Part shown: piece by piece, positions 26,400 to 36,707 of the stretch
Numbering within the stretch: position 1 is the stretch's first letter
Layout of the letters: every line of letters starts with the position of its first letter
Source of the DNA: Heloderma charlesbogerti
Lineage: Eukaryota > Chordata > Lepidosauria > Squamata > Helodermatidae
Length of the DNA: 64,000 nucleotides
Direction: 5' to 3'
NCBI GenBank assembly: GCA_026122225.1
Contig: JANEZZ010002199.1
Span: 1-64,000 of the forward strand
The notes under the pieces: generated by a model
What the model was told of the DNA's origin: nothing
Databases searched by the model: none
What the model saw: only the letters and a program-made list of their open reading frames with translations
Translations under genes and position numbers: made by a program

Positions 26400-27906
26400 C
26401 TAAAATGCCTGGGAAAATAAAAAGGTCTTCACTTGGCGCCGAAAAGAATACAATGTAGGCACCAGGCGAACCTCACTAGGGAGCTCATTCCAGAGCCGGG
26501 GTGCCACAGCAGAAAAAGCCCTCCTCCTAGTAGCCACCCGCCTCACTTCCTTTGGCAGGGGCTCACGGAGAAGGGCCGCTGATGATGATCTTAAGGTCCG
26601 GGCAGGCACATATGGGAGGAGGCGATCCTTCAGGTAACCTGGCCCCAAGCCGTTAAGGGCTTTGAATGTTAACACCAGCACTTTGAATCAGGCCCGGAAA
26701 TGGACTGGCAGCCAGTGCAGCTGGAAAAGTACTGGCGTAATATGAGCTCGCAGGCCAGTTCCTGTTAACAATCTTGCTGCCCTATTTTGAACCAGCTGAA
26801 GTTTCCGGACCGTTTTCAAAGGCAGCCCCACATATAACGCATTGCAGTAATCCAGACGAGAAGTTATCAGAGCATGGATAACTGTAGCTAGGCTATCTCT
26901 GTCCAGATAAGGGCGTAGTTGGTATACCAGCCTAAGCTGATAAAAAGTGCTCCGTGCCACTGAGTTCACCTGTGCCTCAAGTGACAGTTCTGGATCCAAG
27001 AGCACCCCCAAACTACGAACCTGATCCTTTAGGGGGAGTGCAACCCCCTCCAGAACAGGTTGAATATCACCTAGCCAGGCAGACGAACCACCCACTAACA
27101 GTACCTCCGTCTTGTCTGGATTGAGTTTCAGTTTATTAGCCCTCATCCAGTCCATTACCGTGCCCAGGCACTGATTCAGAACAGTCACTGCCTCACCTGG
27201 TTTTGATGAGAAAGAGAGGTAGAGCTGGGTGTCATCCGTATATTGATGGCACCTCAGCCCACACCTCCGGATAACCTCCCCCAGCGGTTTCATGTAGATG
27301 TTAAACAGCATGGGGGATAAAATAGAGCCCTGTGGAACCCCATGGCACAATTGCCATGGCACAGAGCAGTAATCCCCAGCACCACCTTCTGGAATCGGCC
27401 ATCCAGGAGCGGAACCACTGTAGTGCAGTGCCTCCTACTCCCAACCCAGACAACCTATCCAGAAGGATACAATGGTTGATGGTATCGAAAGCCGCTGAGA
27501 GGTCCAGGAGAATCAACAGGGTCGCACTCCCCCTGTCCCTCTCCCGGCAGAGGTCATCCCACAGGGTGACCAAGGCAGTTTCCACTCCAAAACCAGGCCT
27601 GAAGCCCAATTGAAATGGATCTAGATAATCCGTTTCATTCAACAGTGCCTGGAGCTGTCCTACAACCACCCGCTCAAGCACCTTGCCCAGGAAGGGGATG
27701 CTGGCCACTGGCCTATAATTGTTAACATCCTCTGGGTCCAGGTTAGGCTTTTTCAGGAGTGGTCTAATTACTGCCTCTTTTAAAGCGGCAGGCACCACTC
27801 CCTCTCTCAAGGAGGAATTTACAACCTCCTGGACCCAGCCGGACAACCCCTCCTTGTTTGATTTAATAAGCCATGAAGGGCAAGGGTCAAGCACACAAGT
27901 GGTCAT
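26400..27906 (-). pseudogene. L2 ORF, reverse-transcriptase part (three frames)
   Basis: Frame 27301-27906 shows NNYRPVASIPFLGKVLERVV, LLDLSAAFDTINHCILLDRL; frame 26688-27362 has [18 protein letters not shown], the active-site block [11 protein letters not shown] (a YTDD variant of the usual YADD), and [12 protein letters not shown]; frame 26400-26681 holds the C-terminus SAVAPRLWNELPSEVRL. Frameshifts near 27330 and 26685 inactivate it. Confidence 0.9.
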
Positions 27907-28321
27907 CGGACTTGGCCAAGCACCTTGTCCGCATCCTCAGACCTCAGTAACTGAAAATCATCCAATAAAACTGGACCAGACGGTGCTCTGAACGCCTCTA
28001 CCAATGGAACTGCATTAATGGTGGTGTCCAATTCATGACGAATCTGAGCGACTTTATCCTCAAAGTGCCGTGCAAACTCATCACAGCATGCTACCGAGGG
28101 TTCCACCATCTCTCTCCCTGGCCCAGAATGTAACAGGCCACGAACCACTCAGAAAAGCTCCGCTGGATGTCACTGAGAAGATGCAATGCTGGTGGAAAAG
28201 AACTGTCTGTTTTCCACCCTCACCGCCACAGAGTAGGCTTAATAGTGGGCTCTTACCTGTGTTCGGTCAGACTCAGCATGAGTTTTCCTCCACCTGCGTT
28301 CTAGCCGTCTCCCCTCTTGCT

Positions 28322-29425
28322 TCATGCCCTCAGCTCAGGTGTATACCAAGGAGCTGGCCGGGCTCTGCTCAGAGGGAGAGGGCGCTTGGGCGCGATCGTG
28401 TCAACCGCCCGAGTCATCTCTGCATTCCACAGAGCGACCTGGGCTTCGACAGGAGCACCAGCCATACCAGCAGGAAAATCCCCCAGAGCCCTCTGGAATC
28501 CATCGGAATCCATTAATCTCCGGGGGTGGACCATTTTAATAGGTCCCCCACCCTTGCAGAGGGGAAAGGCCGCCAGGAGTCTAAACCTCAGCAGGAAGTG
28601 ATCTGTCCATGACAAAGGGACAGATGTTAATTCCTCCACTTTCAGATCACCATCCTCCTGCCCAGTCGAGAAAACCAGATCAAGCATGTGTCCTTTTATA
28701 TGTGTTGGGCCGATGACATGTTGGGACAGCCCCATGGTTGTCATGGCGGCCATGAAGTCCTGAGCCGCCCCGGATACAGCGGCCTCGGCATGGAAGTTGA
28801 GATCCCCCAGGACCATCATCCTAGGGGTCCTCAACACCAAGTCCGAGACCACCTCTGTCAGCTCAGGCAGGGAGTCTGATGGGCAGCGGGGTGGGCGGTA
28901 CACCAACAGAATCCCCAGTCTGTCCCGGGTACCCAACACAAGGTACAAACACTCAAGATCTGCACTCGAATGAGCAGGAAGCCTGGAGAGGGAGATTGAA
29001 TTCCTATAGACCATGGCAACCCCCCCTCCCCGACCCCCAAGTCGGTGTTGGTGCTGCACCGAGTACCCAGGAGGGCACAGTTGGGAGAGAGTGAGCCCTC
29101 CCAGTTCCCCCACCCAGGTCTCAGTAATACACGCCAGGTCAGCCCCCTCATCCACAATCAAATCATGGATGAGGGAGATTTTATTTTGGACCGACCTGGC
29201 ATTCAGCAGCAGCACCACCAGACCCGAGGGCAAACTGGTAAGGCTGCCAGGAACCATCAGGTTGGGGGAAGAACCAGAAGAGGGGACAGCTGTAAGGTGT
29301 CTAGCCCCTCTTCTCCTCATCTGGCCTGTTAATCCCCCAACGCCATACCTCCCCCTGCCCGTGACCACAGTTATGGTGGCACCTCTCTGACTCCCTGAGT
29401 TGCCCAATAGTCCTCCCAGGCACAT
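28322..29425 (-). pseudogene. L2 ORF, endonuclease part (367 codons open)
   Basis: Shows the apurinic-endonuclease-type order: LLLNARSVQNKISLIHDLI, then LACITETWV, then GGGVAMVYRN, LLVYRPPRCP, MMVLGDLNFHAEA and a final SWTDHFLLRF, equivalent to the SDH block. It nicks target DNA for target-primed reverse transcription. It is broken from the reverse-transcriptase part by frameshifts around 27900-28320. Confidence 0.88.
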
Positions 29426-29696
29426 ATTAAAATGTTAAGATATAAATAGCACAACAGTTTAAAAGAATATAAAAGATAAAAGAGATAAAAGAGAACAGCA
29501 GCTAAGAAGGAGCAGATAAAGTCCACGTTTGCCCCTTTCCCCTTGTCTTTAAAGCTGCTGTCCTCTGCTGCCGCTATTTGCTGCTGGTATTGTGGCTGCT
29601 GGTGTCTCTGGAGAAGCAGGTGGGTAGGTCTTCAGGTCCTACGCGACTCCAAGTGTGACGCTAAGTGCGTACTTAGCGTTGCACTTGGCGCGACTT

Positions 29697-29875
29697 GCCT
29701 CTGGCAGCCCCGCCTTAAGTACCTGTGGGCGGGGGCAGAAGCAGGCTCAGGATCACCCGGTGCAGCTGCTGGTTGGTCCTTCTTCCCCAGGCTCCTTCCG
29801 AGCAGCCTCTGGCAGCCCCGCCTTAAGTACCTGTGGGCAGGGGCAGAAGCAGGCTCAGGATCACCCGGTGCAGCT
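29697..29875. repeat. Tandem duplication in the L2 5' UTR, 108-bp period
   Basis: GCCTCTGGCAGCCCCGCCTT begins at 29697 and again at 29805. The first 70 bases of each unit are nearly identical. Tandem promoter monomers are common at LINE 5' ends. Confidence 0.85.
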
Positions 29876-31214
29876 CAGTGCAACTATCACTTTTGGGAAG
29901 AATTGCAACAATCAAAATGAATGTATTACCTAGAATGTTATTTTTGTTTCAAATGATACCCATTATTACATCAGATTTGCCTTTTAAGCAGTGGCAGAGA
30001 GATATAATGAAGTTTATATGGCAAGCAAAAAAACCAAGAGTTAAATTTTTTTTAAAAAATTACAAGATGCAAAGGAAAGAGGTGACTTGGGATTACCAGA
30101 TTTTAAAACCTATTTTTCTGCCTGCTGCTTAATGTGGATGAAGGAATGGGTGATGTGGAAAAACAGAAGACTTTTAGAACTAGAAGGACATGAATTGAGA
30201 TATGGCTGGCATGGTTATTTGTGGTATGATAAAAGAAAAGTGAATGTAGATTTTAAATAATAATTATATAAGAAGGGCTGTATTAAGAATTCGGAATAAA
30301 TATAAATTAAGATTCTATAAAAAAAAATACTGCTTTGGATATCTTCACAAGAAGCAATGCACAGAAGAGAATTTGATAGCATGCATAAATGGATAAGATA
30401 TATTGATTTAATTGAATTGTCACAAAGGGAATATAAGTTAAAATCAAGGGAAAGCTTATTGGAAGAAGGTCATGTATGTCAGTGGTTTTCATATTTGCAA
30501 GTTAAAGAAAGGTTTAAAATAGATGAGAAAATGGTGGATTTGAACATTTGTTGTGTAAGGGGAGCCAAAGGTAGATATCTTACTATCTTAAGGGATATTT
30601 TAGTGTATGTGTATTATGTGTTTATGTTGTTGTTGTGTCTTGGGTTTTTTTTTTAAATAAAAATAAAATAAAAAAATTAAACAGTAAGGAGCTGATTACT
30701 CATTTACTTGTAGCTGCCAGATCCACAATAGCTAGGTTCTGGAAGGGATTCACCTTCCAGGGATTAGACTATTGGCATGCCATGGACTGGCGAACTGCCA
30801 TAATGGAAAAAATATTGCACAAGTTGAAGGTGGCCAGGGGTCAAAGCAAACACGATCCATTCCATGCGATATGGTTTGACTTTACTGCATATACGAACAG
30901 AACAGAACATCAATATTTGATTCCCTCGCACTATAAAACCCTATGGCTTTTATAAGGAAGAAAATAGATGAAGAGTAGTCCTGAGTCTGTCTGATAAAAC
31001 ATCTAGTAGCACCAACATGAATTAGCTGTGACCTCTGTAGACCCATTAAAATCTAACTGTATGGTAAGAAGATGTAATCCTGATGGAAATTGCTTTATTT
31101 TTGTTTTTATTTTGGTTTGGTTTGGTTTTATTTTCTTTTGTTAATATTACTGAAATTCAATAAAATTTGTATACAAAAAAAAAACACCCCTCCTAGAACT
31201 GGTTTGTTGAAATG

Positions 31215-31510
31215 TATTGATTTGTTTATTTATTACATTTCTGTACCGCCCAATAGCCGAAGCTCTCTGGCCAGTTCACACAACTAAAACTGTTATAAAA
31301 CACGATATAAAAATTGAAAGTTTAAAGCTATGGTATAACAGTACAAACCAAAATAAAACCTAGCAGCAATGGAGGCATTTAAAACATGATAACAGATTTA
31401 AAACAACAGAGCTAACAGACTAAAATGCCTAGGAAAATAAGGAGGCTCTGGGAAACGCACAGCTTAGGTGCCAGGCGAGCCTCCCTGGGAAGCTCATTCC
31501 ACAACTGGGA
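31215..31510 (-). mobile_element. L2 3' end
   Basis: Same antisense 3' UTR as the nested L2: ATTTCTGTACCGCCCAATAG and CCGAAGCTCTCTGG at the left, GCCAGGCGAGCCTCCCTGGG at the right. Confidence 0.85.
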
Positions 31511-31789
31511 AGGGATCAACACAGCTGCCTGAATTTTTGGGCTCTCCTTGGGGGTGTGGCTATAAGGATTGTCATGATGAGCCCTTCAAAATTTACCAGT
31601 ACACCACTGACTCCAACCCTTTTCCCAGCTGCCATTCCTTTTTAACCACTCTTCCCACCTTCCATTCCCCCAACAACTGTTGCCATGACTGTCTTCTAGT
31701 CAATGTGCCATTTTCCTGGCTCAGCTATCGCATGCCACAACTGCATGATAAATCGCTTGCCTGGTGCAACGTTTTTAGATGTCATGCAC

Positions 31790-32160
31790 CGTCTAATAAG
31801 CTTTGTAGATAGCGCTGGGGTGGAGTCAGTGGTCATGCTGCATTTCTGTACCACTGCCATGGGGAAATCTAGTCGTGAGGTCCTAGAAGTCACATTTAGG
31901 TTGCTAGGTAGGAGGCGGAAATCCAGGACCACCAAGGTGTCTTTCTCTGAAATGCTACCTGTTCCATGCACAGAGCCAGCAAGACAGGTGAAGGTGAGAA
32001 GTCTCAATCTGCGGATGAGATGGTGGTGAAGGAGTTCAAATTTGTTAGGCATTGGTGAATATTTTGGGACAAGCCAGGCCTGTACAAGGGGGATGGGCTC
32101 CACTTGAACCAGAATGAAATGTGTGTGCTTAACATAAAAACGGTGCCAGAGCATTAAGGG
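31790..32160 (+). pseudogene. CR1-type ORF1 relic with SGNH-esterase-like end
   Basis: Encodes VVMLHFCTTAMGKSSREVL, in place of the usual GTND block III, then TTKVSFSEMLPVPC, NLRMRWW, and after a frameshift GDGLHLNQNE, the block with the Asp-x-x-His of SGNH hydrolases. Some CR1/L2 ORF1 proteins carry such an esterase domain. It is broken and partial. Confidence 0.65.
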
Positions 32161-32171
32161 CATCTCTTCTT

Positions 32172-32905
32172 GTTGTTCAGTCATGTCCGACTCTTCGTGA
32201 CCCCATGGACCATAGCACGCCAGGCCTTCCTGTCCTGCGCTCTCTCCCGGAGCATGCTCAAGTTCATATTCATTGCATCCGTGATGCTATCTAGCCATCT
32301 CATCCTCTGCCGTCCCCTTCTCCTTTTGCCTTCAGTCTTTCCCAGCATCAGGGTCTTTTCCAGGGAGTTTTCTCTTCGCATTAGGTGGCCAAAATATTGG
32401 AGCTTCAGCTTCAGTATCTGTCCTTCCAATGAGCAGTCACGGTTGATTTCCTTTAGGATGGACTGATTTGACCTCCTTGCAATCCAGGGGTATCGTAAGA
32501 GTCTTCTCTAGCACCACAGTTTGAAATCGTCAATTCTTCAGCGCTCAACCTTCCTTATAGTCCAGCTCTCACAGCCATACATTACTACTGGGAAAACCAT
32601 AGCTTTGATTAGACGGACCTTTGTCGGCAAGGTGATGTCTCTGCTTCTTACTATGCTGTCTAGGTTTGCCATAGCTTTCCTCCCAAGGAGCAAGCGTCTT
32701 TTAATTTCATGGCTACAGTCACCATCTGCAGTGATCTTGGAGCCCAAGAAAATAAAATCTGTCACTGCTTCCATGATTTCTTCCCCTTCTATATGCCAGG
32801 AAGTGATGGGGCCAGATGCCATGATCTTCGTTTTTTTAATGTTGAGTTTCAGACCAGCTTTTGCACTCTCCACTTTCACCCTCAACAAGAGGCTCTATAA
32901 GGACT
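32172..32905 (-). mobile_element. BovB LINE 3' fragment, antisense
   Basis: On the minus strand it encodes the end of BovB ORF2: LKLNIKKTKIMASGPI, EAVTDFIFLGSKITADGDCS, VVMYGCESWTIRKVERRRID and LKLQYFGHLMRRENSLEKT, to the 3' tail GACTGAACAACAA at 32172. A frameshift and stop lie near 32510. Its tail half is an inverted copy of 32918-33320. Confidence 0.92.
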
Positions 32906-32917
32906 ATAGAGTCCTTG

Positions 32918-33500
32918 GACTATAAGGAAGGCTGAGCGCCAAAGAATTGATGCTTTCGAACTGTGGTGCTGGAGAAGACTCTTACGAGTCCCCTGGACTG
33001 CAAGGAGGTCCAATCAGTCCATCCTAAAGGAAATCAACCGTGACTGCTCATTGGAAGGACAGATACTGAAGCTGAAGCTCAAATATTTTGGCCACCTAAT
33101 GCGAAGAGAAAACTCTCTGGAAAAGACCCTGATGCTGGGAAAGACTGAAGGCAAAAGGAGAAGGGGACGGCAGAGGATGAGATGGCTAGATAGCATCACG
33201 GATGCAATGAATATGAACTTGAGCACGCTCCGGGAGAGAGCGCAGGACAGGAAGGCCTGGCGTGCTATGGTCCATGGGTCATGAATAGTCGGACACGACT
33301 GAATGACTGAACAACAACAACATTCCACGGGGTTTTCTTGACAAGAATACTGGAGTGGGTTGCCATTTCCTTCTCCAGTGGACCACATTTTGTCAGAACT
33401 CTCCGCCATGACCTGTCCGTCTTGGGTGGCCCTGCACGGCATAGCTGATGGCTTCACTAAGTTACGCAAGCCCCTTCGCCACAACAAGGCTGTGATCCAT
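32918..33500 (+). mobile_element. BovB LINE 3' fragment, sense
   Basis: Encodes RIDAFELWCWRRLLRVPWTA and LKLKYFGHLMRRENSLEKT, ending in AACAACAACAAC at 33322. The following part to about 33500 (GTTTTCTTGACAAGAATACTG, then GGAGTGGGTTGCCATTTCC) also belongs to a BovB/RTE-type sequence, but its order differs, so it may be a second copy. Confidence 0.88.
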
Positions 33501-33502
33501 GA

Positions 33503-33905
33503 AGGGGAAGGGCATCGCTACACCAGCCTAAAATCCTACATTTAAAACGGGGCTTTCTGCTTCCATTTTAAAGGCAGGATCACAACTGACTCCCTTTACA
33601 CGTGCCTCCTTTCCCCCCTCCCCTTCCCCCCTCCTCCCCGTAGCTGAGTCTTCCATTCTCTTTCATTGATCTCACTCCTCTTGCCGCCTTATCTCTTTTC
33701 ATGGAGCAAACTCAAGCACAACACAATGGGGTAATTTGATAGCTCATTATCTGCAACCTATTTAAAAACAGAACAAAGGGCATTTAGTGCAGGAGACGCC
33801 CTGGAGGGTCACAGCAGGGTGATGGGGTCATGTAAAGAGCCCACAAACTTCCGTGAAGAAGCAATCTCAATCACAGGATGAAAGCTCCATGTGAAGGAGC
33901 CCGTA
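33503..33905. repeat. Unclassified interspersed repeat, copy 1
   Basis: About 400 bp that recurs in reverse complement at 62110-62505. Shared landmarks are TAAAATCCTACATTTAAAAC at the left (complement at 62470), the CCTTTACACGTGCCTCCTTTCC polypyrimidine stretch, and GATAGCTCATTATCTGCAACC. There is no open frame. Ends such as CTTCACATGGAGCTTT suggest a non-autonomous DNA element or SINE, but I cannot name it. Confidence 0.75.
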
Positions 33906-34139
33906 AACTGAACCCTGGGGGAAAGCTGACAGGAGCTGGGAAGCATCCCATTCACACTGGATCACCCCTGGGGATGGAGATGAAAATGTTTATGATTGCC
34001 CAAATTGGGATGGGATGAAAATTTACCATGAGCGTACGATAAAACATGATAGCTCGTCAGTAAGGCCTAAGGGCTATAAAGGAAAATGCACATGCCAGGG
34101 ATATCTGGAGAGGATACCAGGCATAGGGCTTTCTGTGTG

Positions 34140-34640
34140 GATGCCAGAAACCTCTGAGCTAAGATAGGAGAATTGGACTGCTTGGTTTTAAGGGAATGAT
34201 ACAGCGGGAATGATGAGGAAATGACTATATCTGGGTACAAACTCTATAAGAAGGACAGGGAATGGGTCCTGGAGCTGGTGTCACTCAAAGAGGGCATAAC
34301 GTAAAGCAAAGTAGAAACCTTAAACGGGGCATCCTCCATACAATTACTGCGAGTGACAATACCAGGTTCCAAAAGTAATTCAGGACTGGGGACACGTCAT
34401 TTTCCCACTGAGCAAAAGGCTCAGGGTGATCTTCAGATGGAGAATGAAATCGGGGAGGCATCCAAATCTGAAAGTGTTGTAGCAATGAGTGACTTCAATT
34501 ACCCTCACACTGATTGGATAAAATCACATTCTAGTAATGACAAAGATGTAACATTTCTCTATACCTTAAATGACTCTGCCCTAGAACAATTGGGGCAGAG
34601 TTCAACGGGACACTTGCGCCTCCACCGAATCTCTGACAGC
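34140..34640 (+). pseudogene. CR1-like endonuclease fragment
   Basis: Shows YLGTNSIRRTGNGSW-like sequence and then MSDFNYPHTDWIKSHSSND, the conserved DFNYP-x-x-D-W block of CR1 endonucleases, followed by FLYTLNDSALEQL. Several frame breaks are present. Confidence 0.7.
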
Positions 34641-34794
34641 CCGTGAATTCCCATCTGCAAATGGCACCACCTCTTGTGGAAGGAAGATTTAGCCCTTCTA
34701 AGGCCACTGGAATCCAGCAAAACTGCTTGTCTCTGGAAAGGTGCAAGGTGGTGGAGCTCACATCAGGGAGTTCCACTAAAGAGTTCCAGAGGAA

Positions 34795-35083
34795 GGCCAG
34801 GATCTCTTCTCCATCATCCCAGAGTGCAGGACACGGAATCATGGGCTCAAGTGACAGGAAGCCAGATTCCTGCTGAACACCAGGAAAAACGTCCTGACTG
34901 TTAGTGCAATATGACAATGGAACCAGTGACCCAGGGAGGTGGTGGGCTCTCCCACACTGGAGGGATTCAAGATGGACAGCCACCTGTCAGGGATGCTCTG
35001 ACTTGGGCTCCTGCACTGAGCAGGGGGTTGGGCTCCATGGTCTTATAGACCCCTCCCAACCCTCCTATTCTATGATTCTATGA
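34795..35083 (+). mobile_element. CR1 3' end
   Basis: Very similar to 17240-17538: GAGGAAGGCCAGGATCTCTT through ACCCAGGGAGGTGGTGGGC to CCTCCCAACCCTCCTATTCTATGATTCTATGA, the usual CR1 terminus with its short repeat. It lies between two pieces of CR1-like ORF2, so it probably inserted there. Confidence 0.88.
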
Positions 35084-35094
35084 TAAACTGCCCC

Positions 35095-35830
35095 AACTGA
35101 GAAGTGAGCATTTTCACATTCCAGGGCTTCCTCTGCAAAGCAGCACATCTCTGCTGTGTAAGTGTTGGGTCCCGCTTGCACAATGGATTTGGTGAGACCC
35201 ACACAACAACGTTGGCGGCCCACAAGAGAATAACTGGGGACAGAAGCGCCCCATGGGATTCTGCCCTTGGTCATGGAACTGACCAAAGGGAAGGCGGCCC
35301 TTGATTTAATCCGAGGTGGTGCCACCAGGACGTTGTGTGCGACGCGTGTTGTTGAGCCAACTGGAAACAGTGACTACAGTGGCATTGGACGCAATTTATA
35401 TTTAAGTGTGAAATCGCTGCGGGAGTCTCACACAGTCACCTTTGATTTCAAAGGGGAAACCTCTAAAGTGAGAGAAGGTTGAAAGGGGGAGTCCATAGAA
35501 TTACCTCTCACCAAAATCCTTGGAGGTTACTGAAAATCAGAATGATAGAAACTCAACTAAAATGTATACTGCTGATCAGGAAATGTAGCACCAAGTGCAA
35601 GAGGTCACGAGCTTGGTTAACAGGTTGTGCCAAGGAAGCTGTTAGAGAAAAGGAGGCTTCCTTCAGAAAATGGCCATCTTGTCCAAATGAGAACATAAAG
35701 GAAAACAAACTTGTACAAAGGAGGTGAAAAACAGACAATGAGTGATGCAAAAAAGAATTCTGAGGAGCATATTGCTAATAACACCAGAGCCAACAATAAA
35801 GAATTCTTTAAGTATACCACCACCTTCAGA
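35095..35830 (+). pseudogene. CR1-like ORF2, endonuclease/RT linker fragment
   Basis: Encodes MELTKGKAALDLIRGGATR then VVEPTGNSDYSG (a GNSDH-type endonuclease end), later WLTGCAKEAVREKEASFRKW and a linker with NNKEFFKYT. These blocks are in the usual CR1 order before the reverse transcriptase. Stops and frameshifts occur throughout. Confidence 0.7.
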
Positions 35831-35834
35831 GGCA

Positions 35835-36145
35835 TATTTGCTGGTGACCCAAGAAAGGGCCTTTTTGGTGGCTGCTCCCAGGTTGTGGAACTCCCTCCCA
35901 AAGGAGGCTGGGATGGCTCCTTCTCTCCTGTCCTTGCATTGACAGGCAAAGACCACTTTATTCAAGTGGGCCTTTGGCTTGTACATGGGTTGCTTGGGTT
36001 GGGTGCTGGTTTTTATTTTTTTATTCTGCAATTGTTCTGTTTTATTGAGTTTTAATGTATCGTTTTATTGTTTTATGCCATTTTAAGTCTAAGCTGCCTT
36101 GAGTACCATATTTTGGTAGACAGGCAGGGTACAAATCGAATCAAG
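35835..36145 (+). mobile_element. L2-like LINE 3' end
   Basis: Encodes LVTQERAFLVAAPRLWNSLP, an ORF2 C-terminus block, then a 3' UTR with TGCCTTGAGTACCATATTTTGG. A related tail is at 58765-59030. Confidence 0.65.
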
Positions 36146-36265
36146 GGCAATGTCAGGAAATCTCTCGCACTGTGCCTCAAAGCTTGGTGCATAATATAGG
36201 TTCTGAGCAATTGTAGGGATGTACGAAAGTCACTTACCTTCTCACGAAATTGATTCGCGGTGGGG

Positions 36266-36375
36266 GGAGGCACTCCGTCCCTCCCCCCTGAAATTCTGGC
36301 CGGGGGGGCACTCCGTCCCTCCCCCCCCGAAATTCTGGCCGGGGGGAGGCGCTCCGTCCCTCCCCCCCCCCGAAT
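36266..36375. repeat. Minisatellite, three units of about 40-45 bp
   Basis: CACTCCGTCCCTCCCCCC followed by GAAATTCTGGCCGGGGGG repeats about three times with small changes, inside the hAT foldback element. Confidence 0.85.
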
Positions 36376-36468
36376 CCTGGCTGGCTGGGTGCGCAAATGG
36401 CGGCGGCCATAGCCGCCGCCGTTTGCGTCCCTGCAGTCAGCCGTAATAGGCTACGTAAATAACCGCGT

Positions 36469-36707
36469 GTACGCAAATGGTGGTGCCCATGGGCGCCGCC
36501 ATTTGCGTTCCTTATTTTGGCACGTGTAGTCTACGTAAACATTTACGTAGACTACGGCGAAAATAAGGGGAACGCAAATAGCATAGACACTACGCTATTT
36601 GCGTTCCCCTTATTTTCGCTGTAGTCTACGTAAATGTTTACGTAGACTACACGTGCCAAAATAAGGAACGCAAATGGCGGCGCCCATGGGCGCTGCCATT
36701 TGCGTAC
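36469..36707. repeat. Large palindrome, 114-bp arms, 11-bp loop
   Basis: 36469-36582 is complementary to 36594-36707 without indels. Each arm holds two smaller palindromes: one around GCCCATGGGC (flanked by ACGCAAATGG and CCATTTGCGT) and one with GTAGTCTACGTAAA facing TTTACGTAGACTAC. Confidence 0.93.

Larger units (their letters stand above)
26174..29880 (-). mobile_element. Near full-length L2 LINE nested in L1-B
   Basis: The 3' end is at 26174 (an ATTT repeat on the plus strand, then CCGCCCAATAGCCGAAGCTC) and the 5' end is at 29880. L1 sequence reads GGGGAAAATTACA just before and CAACTATCAC just after, so the original target was ...TTACAACTATCAC... with at most 2 duplicated bases. The length of 3707 bp includes a GC-rich 5' UTR with a tandem duplication (29697-29875), the endonuclease frame, and the reverse transcriptase. 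Confidence 0.92.
23822..30600 (+). pseudogene. L1 ORF2 relic (endonuclease and reverse transcriptase), split by L2
   Basis: Begins MDYKFLTWNIKGVNAPLKRK, with the endonuclease motif CLQETHIKKED, in a frame broken by stops. The reverse-transcriptase part is better kept: LGKTPGPDGISGLYYKKCEE, then NYRPISLLNNDYKIFATILA, then FLDAEKAFDNLNWKF, KGTRQGCPLSLLL, and the active site AFADDLVFM at about 25865-25891. Reading stops at the L2 insertion (26174) and resumes at 29881 with [20 protein letters not shown], continuing to about 30600. Multiple stops make it inactive. Confidence 0.9.
21758..30695 (+). mobile_element. L1-B: full-length L1 with 19-bp target duplication
   Basis: The 19-bp TTAAACAGTAAGGAGCTGA is present intact at 21758-21776 and 30677-30695. 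Between them lies an L1 of about 5.2 kb once the nested L2 (26174-29880) is removed: a 5' UTR of about 900 bp, ORF1, ORF2, and an A-rich 3' end (AAATAAAAATAAAATAAAAAAA). The duplication is perfect although both ORFs have several stops and frameshifts. Confidence 0.92.
21729..31201 (+). mobile_element. L1-A: 5'-truncated L1, split by L1-B
   Basis: The 12 bases CTCCTAGAACTG occur at 21729-21740 and 31190-31201 and flank a short L1. Its own sequence is 21741-21776 plus 30696-31189. Joined, it encodes the end of ORF2 (LITHLLVAARSTIARFWKG), then a 3' UTR with an AATAAAATTTG signal and a poly(A) run at about 31175. It is the outermost shell of the nest. Confidence 0.88.
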
